DNA of 16,760 nucleotides, taken from assembly GCA_021160785.1 (NCBI GenBank), contig JAGHBX010000087.1, forward strand, positions 1 through 16,760. The letters run 5' to 3'. A model generated the notes under the pieces. That model had not been told where the DNA came from. It saw only the letters and a list, made by a program, of their open reading frames with translations, and made no database searches. Source of the DNA: Planctomycetota bacterium (GTDB taxonomy: Bacteria; Planctomycetota; Phycisphaerae; Sedimentisphaerales; Anaerohalosphaeraceae). The stretch's first letter is position 1; each line of letters starts with the position of its first letter. This document shows, in pieces, positions 1 through 7,426 of this stretch. The translations under genes and the position numbers were made by a program.

Positions 1-1042
1 AGGATGAGAGGTCTTCGTCCCAGAATTTCTGTTCGATGGAGGCTTGCGCTTCTCGCGCCATCCGGCGGCATCGTTCGGCAAGTTTGCTGTCGTCCATGGC
101 CTTTGCCAGATACTCCATTTGGCGCAGTGCGCACAGCCACATGCCTTCCATTTGCGTATCCTTGCCTACCGCAAAAGAGCTTTCCGACGAGCCCCATTCC
201 TTGGGACCGATTCGCAGCAGCCCGTCATCGTCATCGACGGCGCTTGCGCACCAGTCCAACATTTTCCTGAGCTTGCCGAAGTTGCGGCGAATGAAGTCGA
301 TGTCGCCGGTCTGGCGATAGTAGTTACCGCACGCGGCGAGAAAGTACGTTCCGCTGCTTGCGTGGATATAGGCGTATTTGTACTTGTCGAAGTAGTCGGG
401 ATAATACGGCAGCGACTGGGTGATCTCGTGCAAAGTCGCAAGAGGCGACCAGACGAGCAGTTCGACCTTGCGATCTTTCTCGACGGCTCTAAGCAGCTTG
501 TTGGCGCTGTCCCAGTGAACCGCGGGTTTGTCTTTGGTGTTCATCAGCATGGGCGCCAGCGATACTTTGAAACTCACGGCGATCTGCAAATCAACTGACG
601 AGTCGATGTCCAGCAGCATAGCTCCGCCGGGCAGATTGCGGGGCACGAAGAGAGTTTGCGTCATCTTGAAACGTTTGCCGGCATAATGCAGTTGGGCCAT
701 CTGGGGCGTCGCCGTTTGCCCGATCAGCAATCCGGATACAGGCGCAAAGGCCTTGCCGCCGTCGGTTGAAAACTCCATCGTCAGGTTGCCGGCGAGCTTA
801 AACGGATACGCCCAGGCTTCCAGAGCCCCGGCGGCGGTTCCCCATATAGAAGCCTGTTCGCCTAATGCTTCGATGTAATTGTCTTTGCCGCCGACGGATT
901 CGAGCTTGAGCGGACTATGTCGAAGGTCAAAACGCTCGATAAGCCCGGAAGCCTCGCCGACCGACTGATCGGCAGACGAGACAGAAAGCATGCACACAAA
1001 CAGCAGCAAACAATGTACCGAAACGTTTCTTTTGATCTGCAT
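1..1042 (-). CDS. Exported glycogen-debranching-type glycosidase, (alpha/alpha)6 family, partial (C-terminus outside window)
   Basis: The frame is open from an ATG at 1042 to the left edge without a stop, giving 347 codons. A GGAG lies 5 bases before the ATG. Residues 1-25 form a signal peptide (basic MQIKR start, then a Leu/Val/Cys-rich core, SVSSA), so the protein is exported. An N-terminal beta-rich region carries AWAYPFKL, followed by a helical part with HEITQSLPYYPDYF, KYAYIHASSG and LPRIGP/EWGSSES-like barrel segments, then MEGMWLCALRQMEYLAKAMD and EQKFWDE. That pattern is typical of bacterial amylo-1,6-glucosidase/debranching-like enzymes (COG3408 type) and related (alpha/alpha)6 hydrolases. 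The exact GH family and substrate cannot be told. It sits 51 bases behind the oxidoreductase gene and is probably cotranscribed. The step from the beta-domain to the barrel is abrupt (about position 440-500), see findings. Confidence 0.75.
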   Translation of the reverse strand, partial: MQIKRNVSVHCLLLFVCMLSVSSADQSVGEASGLIERFDLRHSPLKLESVGGKDNYIEALGEQASIWGTAAGALEAWAYPFKLAGNLTMEFSTDGGKAFAPVSGLLIGQTATPQMAQLHYAGKRFKMTQTLFVPRNLPGGAMLLDIDSSVDLQIAVSFKVSLAPMLMNTKDKPAVHWDSANKLLRAVEKDRKVELLVWSPLATLHEITQSLPYYPDYFDKYKYAYIHASSGTYFLAACGNYYRQTGDIDFIRRNFGKLRKMLDWCASAVDDDDGLLRIGPKEWGSSESSFAVGKDTQMEGMWLCALRQMEYLAKAMDDSKLAERCRRMAREAQASIEQKFWDEDLSS

Positions 1043-1093
1043 AAGTCTCCTATGTGCGAATTTCTGCAATACAGGTTTTATAACGTGTAAACG

Positions 1094-2449
1094 TTATATC
1101 CGCCAGGGCGCACGGTAGGATTTGTGGCAGAGCCGGTTGGCGGTTTCGTCGTTGGTGAATTGTTCTTTGTCCGGGTTCCAGCAGAGTTTCTTGCCGGTCT
1201 GGATTGCAATATGACCCAACTGGCAGAGTGAACAGGTGCGATGGCCGACCTCGGCGTCGGCGAGGGTAGGGCCTTGCGTCCTGACCGCCTGGATGAAGTC
1301 TTCCTTTTCACTCAACAGCGGCAGGTGGATTTCGTCCGGTTTCAGTTTAATCTTCAAGAGCGATTTGGGATGGGCGTCGAGTTTCTGCCCGCTGAAATCG
1401 GCCTGTATCCAGCCTTCACTGCCTTCGAATCGCACATACGGACGGTCAGTCTTGTAATAGAGCTTTACGCCGTTTGCGTATTTGTACTCGATGTCGAAAT
1501 TCAGGAGCACATTCCACAGGCCCTCTTTGGGATATTCGCCTTTGCCCTCCACCTCGACGGGTCCCGTTCGCTCTGTGCCGTTTGCCCACTGGGCGATATC
1601 GTTTAGGTGCGTGCCCCAGTTGGTCACCATCCCTTCGCAGTAATCGCGCACGCGCATCCAGCCGGGTCGGCCGTAGCTCTTTGGCGGATGGACCCGCTTG
1701 AGAGTATAGGGCTTTTTAGGTGCAGGACCAAGCCACATGTCGTAATCCAGTTCATCGGGAACCGGCATCGCCGCCTGCGGCCTGCATCCGACGTCGCCTG
1801 CCGGCACCGCCGAGCGAATCGTATGCAGCTTGCCGATGTATCCGTTGAGCACAAGTTCGCAGGCATGCTGGAAACACCGCAGCGAGCGGAATTCACTGTC
1901 GGTGCGAAACACCCTGCCGTAACGCTTGACGGTATCGGCGAGCTTCCGCCCTTCGGCAATGCTCAAGGTCAGGGGCTTCTCACAGGCGATGTCCTTCTTC
2001 GCCTTCGCCGCCATGATCGCCATCGGCACGTGCCAGTGGTCCGGCGTGGAGATCATCACCGCATCAACATCGGCCCACGACAATATCTCCCGAAAGTCTT
2101 GCGTCGCCGCGCAGCCCTTATAGCTTCCCGAAGCCGTCCCGGATGCATAGTACTGCTCGACGGCCTTTTTGGCGTTGTCCAGTCGCCAGGAATCCACATC
2201 ACAGACCGCCACGACCTGACAGTACTTTGAGTGCAGAAAGGGTTTTAGATTCGCATAATAAGCCTGCCTGCCCATCCCGATCATCGCAATGCCGATCCGC
2301 TCACTGGCGGCGAGTTTGCTTTCTGCTCCCGACAGAACAGACCCAACCATCGCCGGAATACCAAAAGACGCTCCGGCGGTGAGGCCTGCGGCGGTCTTTA
2401 CAAAAGTCCTTCTTGTTACCGTTGACGGCTTGGGTATTGAACTTTTCAT
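1094..2449 (-). CDS. Gfo/Idh/MocA family oxidoreductase with Tat signal
   Basis: A 451-residue protein starting at ATG 2449, with AAAGGTG about 5 bases upstream. Residues 10-45 are a twin-arginine export signal (TRRTFVK at 12-18, then an Ala/Gly-rich hydrophobic stretch), so it is expected to be folded with its cofactor and exported to the periplasm. The dinucleotide-binding fold begins at about residue 50 (IGIAMIGMGRQAY), continues with the acidic end of beta-2 (AVCDVD), STPDHWHVPMAI (about 134-145) and the diagnostic CEKPLTLSIAEGRKL (156-170). The C-terminal substrate domain ends in the ETANRLCHKSYRAPW motif common to the planctomycete branch. Members oxidise or reduce sugars and inositols using NAD(P); the substrate here is not identifiable. 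With the glycosidase behind it, a role in carbohydrate processing is likely. Confidence 0.92.
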   Translation of the reverse strand: MKSSIPKPSTVTRRTFVKTAAGLTAGASFGIPAMVGSVLSGAESKLAASERIGIAMIGMGRQAYYANLKPFLHSKYCQVVAVCDVDSWRLDNAKKAVEQYYASGTASGSYKGCAATQDFREILSWADVDAVMISTPDHWHVPMAIMAAKAKKDIACEKPLTLSIAEGRKLADTVKRYGRVFRTDSEFRSLRCFQHACELVLNGYIGKLHTIRSAVPAGDVGCRPQAAMPVPDELDYDMWLGPAPKKPYTLKRVHPPKSYGRPGWMRVRDYCEGMVTNWGTHLNDIAQWANGTERTGPVEVEGKGEYPKEGLWNVLLNFDIEYKYANGVKLYYKTDRPYVRFEGSEGWIQADFSGQKLDAHPKSLLKIKLKPDEIHLPLLSEKEDFIQAVRTQGPTLADAEVGHRTCSLCQLGHIAIQTGKKLCWNPDKEQFTNDETANRLCHKSYRAPWRI

Positions 2450-2479
2450 GCGTACACCTTTCTTTTCTTATGAGTGCGG

Positions 2480-2546
2480 CCCCGCTACGCACCGCCGGCA
2501 TCTCGCCGGCATTCGACCAATCTGCGGGCGAGACGCCCCCGCTACG
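2480..2546. repeat. Two-unit GC-rich palindromic intergenic repeat
   Basis: The 127-base spacer between 2449 and 2577 holds two related units. The decamer CCCCGCTACG occurs at 2480-2489 and again at 2537-2546. Between them lie a perfect inverted repeat, GCCGGC-ATCTC-GCCGGC (2494-2510), and a second hairpin, GCGGGCG-AGA-CGCCCCCGC (2524-2542, one bulged C). No T-run follows either hairpin, so they are not good intrinsic terminators. They look like a dispersed REP-like intergenic element; its copy number elsewhere cannot be judged from this window. Confidence 0.6.
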
Positions 2547-2576
2547 TATTTGCAAGTGTGCCCGATCGCAGGAGCC

Positions 2577-3341
2577 TTAGAGGTTGTCTTCCTCATCGCT
2601 TTCGCCGTATTCTTCGCCCTCGGCGGCTTCGGATTCGTCTTCGATAAACGCACTCGTGGTAACCGCCGTGGCTTCCAGAATGAGGTTGATTCGTTTCTTC
2701 ACGATCGGCAGCAGGGGAACATGCCTTATGCGGCGAATGATTCTCTTGCCGGTGGCGTCAAAGATAACAAGGTCGCCGGCAAGGCAGACAATCAACTCGA
2801 AAAAATCCGGATAGCTCGAACGAATGCGTTTGGCGCCGCGGGCTAATGAATCGTCCATCCTGCCGAACTGATAATGCTCGAACTCGTTGTGGGTGATTCG
2901 CCACTTGCAGTTGACCCGCGTCCACAGCCACATGATACCGTAAAAAACCAGAAGCGGGATACTCACGATCAGGCCGAGATTTGACGAATACTGCGGGTCC
3001 AGGTCTGCGAAGAAGTGATAGATATCCGCAAAAAGCGTAACACCCTTTCCGCCTAACCACAAAATCATCATCCACAACGCAACGACCACCACCAGCCAGA
3101 AGACGGCGTAATTGCGACTGAGGTCGAGCCCCATTGTTACAATCACCAGGACAAGTGTCACGCCGTACACCCACGCCAGCGCCTCTAACGAAACCCACTG
3201 GTAATGGGCGAACGGCCACAGCAAAAAACCGACAGCAATCAACGGCCAAACGAAGAGAAACTTCGGATAGGTGTAGAACGTGATCTCATGTCTGGGTTTT
3301 GGGGTCTTCTTTTTTTTCTCAGTTTTCTTTTTCTTAGCCAT
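2577..3341 (-). CDS. Four-helix membrane protein with C-terminal PH-like cytoplasmic region, function unknown
   Basis: A 254-residue protein starting at ATG 3341 behind GAGGTTCAGGA. I do not recognise a named family. Residues 2-17 are almost entirely Lys/Pro (cytoplasmic, basic). Four hydrophobic helices follow at about 27-44, 54-72, 78-97 and 121-140. The soluble part (about 145-225; KWRITHNEFEHYQFGRMDD, then alternating beta-like segments such as FELIVCLAGDLVIFD) resembles the small bacterial PH-like domains attached to membrane proteins, which is a weak match by eye. The last 22 residues are mostly Glu/Asp. The start lies 15 bases after the stop of the 513-residue membrane protein, so the two are almost certainly cotranscribed and may work together. 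Confidence 0.75.
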   Translation of the reverse strand: MAKKKKTEKKKKTPKPRHEITFYTYPKFLFVWPLIAVGFLLWPFAHYQWVSLEALAWVYGVTLVLVIVTMGLDLSRNYAVFWLVVVVALWMMILWLGGKGVTLFADIYHFFADLDPQYSSNLGLIVSIPLLVFYGIMWLWTRVNCKWRITHNEFEHYQFGRMDDSLARGAKRIRSSYPDFFELIVCLAGDLVIFDATGKRIIRRIRHVPLLPIVKKRINLILEATAVTTSAFIEDESEAAEGEEYGESDEEDNL

Positions 3342-3356
3342 TCCTGAACCTCTATT

Positions 3357-4898
3357 TTAACTGAATTCAGCCAATTTATCGACCATTTCCATGTAGGAAA
3401 ACAGTTGTATTCGCGACAACTCGTAGTGCTGTCTCAACAGGCAGATGCGCCGCGAATATTTTCTTTCGCTCTTCACATGCCTTTCTACAATCTCCATCGC
3501 CCGCCGGGGATCCTGCGTTGCCAGCGTGCAGACGGCGTGTTTGTCCAGATGAAACACCGTCCTTGCCGCTCTCCTCTTGAGCGGCTCAGCCGCCACATCC
3601 GGGAGATATTCGGCCAGAAAATCGTCGGCCGTCTCCAGAACGCCCTTCGCCCGGTGGACCTTGCTTTTGGCTCGCTTCAAGGGGAATACCGCACAGGGTA
3701 TCATCTCCTGGAGTTCGCCAATATCTCCGGCAGGGTCATTATCGAGAAGTCCCGCCGAAAATTCAATATCATAATCAAGTCTCAAATCCATCGCATTTGC
3801 AAAATCCCTGCCGAACATGCGGTGGATCTGGATGCAGGCGTCGGATTTATTCGCCGAAAATATCGAGCGAATCATCTTCTTTCGCGAATCTCGCAATTCC
3901 TGCAGGATCGCTGCGGCGTTTTCACCGAAGTTGTCGTGTATCAGGTTGTCGCTTTTGGCGTCGGCCCAGAGAAAATCCTGGGCGTCAAAATAACTCGGGC
4001 TTCTCTTTGAGACGTATTCGGCGTTCATTCGGCTCATCAACCTGCCCACGCTCATGCCGACCTTCTTCATCGTCAGGCTGTACCACAGCGGGTCGGGATG
4101 TCCAGAAAGCGCTTCCTTGAACCGGGTCAGCACGGGGATGCCAATCTCGTTGCGTATGCCGCGGATCGTCCTGTTGGCGGCAAACTGCTTTTTTAGCTTG
4201 TTGTCGTTGGCGGTAAAAAACGCCCCGTCATACCAGTCCTCGATAAGCGAAAGGTCAAAACCCGTCATGGTTCTTTGCAGTTTCTGCGGCAGCGTGTGTT
4301 TGAGCCCAAAACCCGCCGAAGCGATGAAACCTTCCCGCGTACTCTCCATCTTCTCCGACAAAGGCCTGAACTGCTCGATATATTGCAGAAACTCATCGAA
4401 GCAGCCGTCGTCAATGCCGAAATGCCGCTTCATCTCACCGGGCCATGTCCTGATGAAGGCCGCCAACTGCTCACGATTCGTCCTGATGTCGTCGGCCTCG
4501 CGGCAATCATCGCGGTTGCAAAGCCTGGACTCGTATTTGAAAACCCGCTCCCAAAGAATTTCCAGATGCCTGTCCATGTCGCACTTTTTGCGGTCCTCCA
4601 TCAGGTTCATGCTGTTGGCGTCGGCGACAAGCAGTTTCTCCGACGAAAACAGGTTGGAAATACCTATCAGCGTATTGCCCACACCAAAAGTCAGCACGGC
4701 GATCACACCCGGTAGCAACACCACCTTCAACTTGCTGACATCCACAGATCCAAGGGCCATATCGGCGGCGATCGCACCGGCGGCGACAACCACAGCCAGC
4801 GATGTGTACCGGATACCCTTCCTCTTGAGCCACTTGCCCGCCAGGAACAGCACCTGCGCCACACCGATAACCCGCCTGTAGTCGGTAAATCTCGCCAT
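3357..4898 (-). CDS. Membrane-anchored 513-residue hypothetical protein
   Basis: ATG at 4898 is the first start after an in-frame TAG four codons upstream; the ribosome binding site is poor. The N-terminus has a basic stretch and two likely membrane helices at about residues 31-49 and 57-80 (LKVVLLPGVIAVLTFGVG). The remaining approximately 430 residues are charged, soluble and predominantly helical by eye, with no catalytic motif, nucleotide-binding loop or Cys/His metal cluster that I can recognise. A high content of Arg/Lys/Asp/Glu and evenly spaced hydrophobics suggests an alpha-helical scaffold rather than an enzyme. It precedes the PH-like membrane protein in one transcription unit. No function is proposed. 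Confidence 0.75.
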   Translation of the reverse strand: MARFTDYRRVIGVAQVLFLAGKWLKRKGIRYTSLAVVVAAGAIAADMALGSVDVSKLKVVLLPGVIAVLTFGVGNTLIGISNLFSSEKLLVADANSMNLMEDRKKCDMDRHLEILWERVFKYESRLCNRDDCREADDIRTNREQLAAFIRTWPGEMKRHFGIDDGCFDEFLQYIEQFRPLSEKMESTREGFIASAGFGLKHTLPQKLQRTMTGFDLSLIEDWYDGAFFTANDNKLKKQFAANRTIRGIRNEIGIPVLTRFKEALSGHPDPLWYSLTMKKVGMSVGRLMSRMNAEYVSKRSPSYFDAQDFLWADAKSDNLIHDNFGENAAAILQELRDSRKKMIRSIFSANKSDACIQIHRMFGRDFANAMDLRLDYDIEFSAGLLDNDPAGDIGELQEMIPCAVFPLKRAKSKVHRAKGVLETADDFLAEYLPDVAAEPLKRRAARTVFHLDKHAVCTLATQDPRRAMEIVERHVKSERKYSRRICLLRQHYELSRIQLFSYMEMVDKLAEFS

Positions 4899-4944
4899 GC
4901 AACCAGACTATCCCACAAAGGTCCAAAATACAAGCGCATTCTCT

Positions 4945-4950
4945 ATTATA
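4945..4950 (-). promoter_or_regulatory. Possible -10 element upstream of the membrane-protein pair
   Basis: The spacer 4899-5032 contains a perfect TATAAT on the minus strand, about 47 bases upstream of the 4898 start. No convincing -35 hexamer lies 16-18 bases further upstream, so this is a weak call. No strong hairpin plus T-run ends the preceding pseudopilin gene in this spacer. Confidence 0.25.
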
Positions 4951-5032
4951 TAGAAGACGCCGAACGGGTACGTTTGTTGCACAAAAATCGACTGGACAAT
5001 GCGGGACAAGTGCGCGACAGGGTTGCCGCGTT

Positions 5033-5809
5033 CTACTTCAAATCGTAAGCGCTGTTGTCTGGCGAGAGGAAGCCTATTTTCCGGCGTTTATTGGCCTCGT
5101 TGTATTCTTCGATATCTGCGCTGTAACGCGAAGGATTAACCGTGGTAAACAGTCTCTTGAAGGGCGCCGCATGGCCGTCGGCCCAGACGACATTTGTCTT
5201 GTCGCTGTGGCGATAGCCCTGTGTACCGGCGAATCGGCCGCTGAACGTGCGGTCTCCGGGCGCTCGCAGGGGAGAACGCATAAACTTGTTGGCGCCGCCC
5301 GACCACTGCCCGTCGCCAAACAGCACACAGCCGGCGCTGTTTCTAATCTGGCTCTTCTTTGCCGGGGCGGGGATGTTTTCGTACTGACCATGGCCGATAA
5401 AACTCGTGTTATAATTATACCCCGTATACGGGTCATGCGGTGAATTGGAATTGCCCTTGAAGGACGGGCACTGCTGGACCTTGTCAATGGTGTCGCCCTG
5501 CCACAATGTTCCTGCGGTTACCTCGATATTCGCCCCGTCTTCAAGGACAGCGAAATCCCAGTTGTATCGGATCGTACCGGTATCCGTCGGCGTCTCGTAA
5601 TAGGCAATTGGAAAACTGTCGTCATTGGTCTCGGTATAGGTCGCGGCGGCAATATACATTTGTCTGAGATTGCTCAGGCAGAACACTGCTTTGCCCTGCC
5701 GGCGCACCTTGCCCAAAGCGGGCATAATGATCGCCGTAAGCATCGCAATAATCGCAATCACGACAAGCAGCTCAAGCAGTGTAAAAGCTTTTTTATTCTC
5801 AAAGCTCAT
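5033..5809 (-). CDS. Type II secretion-like pseudopilin, H-X9-DG type
   Basis: Start chosen at ATG 5809 because it forms an ATGA overlap with the stop of the upstream dockerin gene and has GGAAA 8 bases before it; ATGs at 5815 and 5827 are alternatives. The protein (258 residues) opens with the prepilin signature KKAFTLLELLVVIAIIAML, a type III signal: basic leader, cleavage before Phe, Glu at +5, then a long hydrophobic helix. The globular part has two conserved Cys and ends with RHSDKTNVVWADGHA, the H-X9-DG motif of planctomycete/Lentisphaerae GspG-like proteins. It is made as a membrane-inserted pilin-like subunit processed by a prepilin peptidase not present here. Translational coupling ties it to the B12-riboswitch locus. 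Its specific role is unknown. Confidence 0.85.
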   Translation of the reverse strand: MSFENKKAFTLLELLVVIAIIAMLTAIIMPALGKVRRQGKAVFCLSNLRQMYIAAATYTETNDDSFPIAYYETPTDTGTIRYNWDFAVLEDGANIEVTAGTLWQGDTIDKVQQCPSFKGNSNSPHDPYTGYNYNTSFIGHGQYENIPAPAKKSQIRNSAGCVLFGDGQWSGGANKFMRSPLRAPGDRTFSGRFAGTQGYRHSDKTNVVWADGHAAPFKRLFTTVNPSRYSADIEEYNEANKRRKIGFLSPDNSAYDLK

Positions 5810-6774
5810 TCGCATTTCCACGTGCATTCAAGCCAGTTTCCGGCCATCACGGCAAAATCGGCCATGTCCACCCTGCAATCATTGTTCACATCGCCGGCGG
5901 GCGGCTTTCGTTTGTAATCTCCACAGCAGGCGACATCGGCAAACGCGTCCACCTCGCCAAGCTCGTCGCTGGTCACCCTGATGTATTGAATCCATCGCCT
6001 GCCCGCTTCCGGATCGACCGCAAGCGATTGAAAATCACCAGGTGCAAGCCATTTCAGATCGAAACCTGTTCCCCCCGCTGACCCGTCATACAACTCAATT
6101 GCCTGGGCGACGGTAAGACCTGCAAAATCCGAAAGCCCCAGACTCGGGTCAACGGGGCGCAGCCGGTCAAGTTCGTCGGACCAGTCTGCCGTCTGGCTGT
6201 CCCACGCAAAGGCATTGGTCGGATAAATGTCATCGCCCCAGGGACCATCGGCAAACGTATACCAGGGCCCGTTGGGGTCCTGTGCGACACTTACCACGAC
6301 ACGCTCATCGAGCACACCGGCGGGGGAGGCGATCTTACACTCGCTCATATCCGTATCGGGTGCGAGATATTCGGCCGTGTCGGCCCTGAATACCGCATTG
6401 CCGAACACAATAATATCTATTCCAAAGGGATTGTGCGGATCGTCGGACACCTTGTGGTCAAATCCCACTATGATCTCGGCGTCGGTATCGAGGGTGACGA
6501 TCAGTTTTTTTCCATCGGGCGAAACATTCCAGGCCGAATAGACCATCGAGCAGGCAAAAGTTTTTGTCGACGAAGCCTTGATAAAGGTCGTCGGCGCTCC
6601 CAGCACCACGTTCGGATCATCGTAAGGATTCGCCCCGAACGATCCCTCGTAACCGACAAGTTCGCAAGCAAAATCCGAAGCAGTCGCAATACCAGCCATC
6701 GTTGCCGGCACAAGGGCAACAAAACAAATTGCCAATAAAATTCTGATTGTACAAGCCTTTCTGCAGACAGACAG
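5806..6774 (-). CDS. Secreted surface protein with C-terminal dockerin-like repeat; start codon uncertain
   Basis: The frame is clear from about 6774 to the stop at 5806. A signal peptide is evident (RKACTIRILLAICFVALVPA then ATA-S). The body contains NPYDDPNVVLGAPTTF, DDPHNPFGIDIIVFGNAVF, VDPSLGLSDFAGLTVAQAI and WIQYIRV...VDAFADVA. From memory, this set resembles a group of bacterial cell-surface beta-sandwich proteins, some found near corrinoid or TonB-linked uptake genes; this is a resemblance, not a tested match. The end, GDVNNDCRVDMADFAVMAGNW, is one calcium-loop repeat of dockerin type. The in-frame ATG at 6915 would overlap the PEP-CTERM gene by 100 bases and destroy the signal peptide; GGAGG at 6778-6782 suggests initiation nearby, but no ATG, GTG or TTG is in frame there, so a CTG (6774) is given as a boundary only. 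Confidence 0.75.
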   Translation of the reverse strand: MSVCRKACTIRILLAICFVALVPATMAGIATASDFACELVGYEGSFGANPYDDPNVVLGAPTTFIKASSTKTFACSMVYSAWNVSPDGKKLIVTLDTDAEIIVGFDHKVSDDPHNPFGIDIIVFGNAVFRADTAEYLAPDTDMSECKIASPAGVLDERVVVSVAQDPNGPWYTFADGPWGDDIYPTNAFAWDSQTADWSDELDRLRPVDPSLGLSDFAGLTVAQAIELYDGSAGGTGFDLKWLAPGDFQSLAVDPEAGRRWIQYIRVTSDELGEVDAFADVACCGDYKRKPPAGDVNNDCRVDMADFAVMAGNWLECTWKCE

Positions 6775-6815
6775 GTCCTCCGCCCCATCTGCCTGCAGTA
6801 GTTCGCAAAAACGTC

Positions 6816-7349
6816 TTATCTTCTTCTGGCTCGAAGCAGCAGGGCGCCTGTTCCAAGCAACATCAGGCTGATCGGTTCGGGAACGGACTCGCCGGGGGCG
6901 CGCAAGTGCTCCCACGTGTCGCCGTCAACCGGTCCCCACGACCAGCCGTCCCAGTCGCCGTCGGATACTTGACGCAAGTCAAGACCCACCGCCGACGAAG
7001 TCCAGATCGCACCGTCAGTGCTCGTGTAGTAACCCCAACTGGTTCCGCCATCGTATTTGGTCGCCGCACCGTAGCTCAAATCGTTGATCATGTGCGACTG
7101 AAAAGACTCATACCACGTTGCATCCACATCAAACGCGCCTGCGATGTCTATTTCGTCAAGCAGTGTCCACCCGCTGACGGGCTCGGAACCTTCCCATTTA
7201 TATGAGAAGTCAAAAACCTCATACCCGAAATCGACCGTCAAAAAGGCCTCATTGGCGCCTGTGCCCGCCGAGTACTCCAGCACGGCATGGGCAGTCGAAA
7301 CCGCGATTCCAGCAACCATCACCAGAAAAACAACCTTTTTCAAATACAT
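6816..7349 (-). CDS. PEP-CTERM sorted surface protein in B12-riboswitch locus
   Basis: A 177-residue protein starting at ATG 7349 with GGAAGGTGG upstream. It has an N-terminal signal peptide (MYLKKVVFLVMVAGIAVSTA) and a canonical PEP-CTERM tail: VPEP, a hydrophobic segment (ISLMLLGTGALLL) and RARRR. Such tails direct sorting and retention at the outer surface through the exosortase pathway. The mature region is rich in Trp, Tyr, Gly and Asp, including SWGYYTSTDG and VSDGDWDGWSWGP. The G-x-W-x-Y-Y ... DGD ... W order is reminiscent of small cobalamin-binding beta domains (DUF4430/transcobalamin C-terminal type), an impression by eye only. It is the first gene after the cobalamin riboswitch, which is the best clue to its role: most likely corrinoid binding or uptake at the cell surface. 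Confidence 0.85.
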   Translation of the reverse strand: MYLKKVVFLVMVAGIAVSTAHAVLEYSAGTGANEAFLTVDFGYEVFDFSYKWEGSEPVSGWTLLDEIDIAGAFDVDATWYESFQSHMINDLSYGAATKYDGGTSWGYYTSTDGAIWTSSAVGLDLRQVSDGDWDGWSWGPVDGDTWEHLRAPGESVPEPISLMLLGTGALLLRARRR

Positions 7350-7387
7350 CTTTCCACCTTCCTTCCGCTAAACAAGTTATATTCCAA

Positions 7388-7426
7388 TAAAAAAAACCGC
7401 CGTTCCCACGAAGGAAACGACGGTTT
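7388..7426 (-). terminator. Intrinsic terminator, likely riboswitch expression platform
   Basis: On the minus strand AAACCGTCGTTTCC (7426-7413) pairs with GGGAACGGCGGTTT (7407-7394) across a 5-base loop, with G-U wobbles at two positions, and is followed by an uninterrupted run of T. It lies between the aptamer and the first gene, 38 bases before the ATG, so it would stop transcription before 7349. Attenuation is the obvious mechanism. I did not find a clear antiterminator partner in the 104-base linker. Confidence 0.85.

Noticed and set aside
44..598. Plus-strand open frame of 184 codons
   Set aside because: It is the shadow of the minus-strand glycosidase, which has a signal peptide, ribosome binding site and family motifs.
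6775..6915. ATG at 6915 as start of the dockerin-tailed gene
   Set aside because: It would overlap the PEP-CTERM gene by 100 bases, and the extra 47 residues are basic junk that bury the signal peptide.
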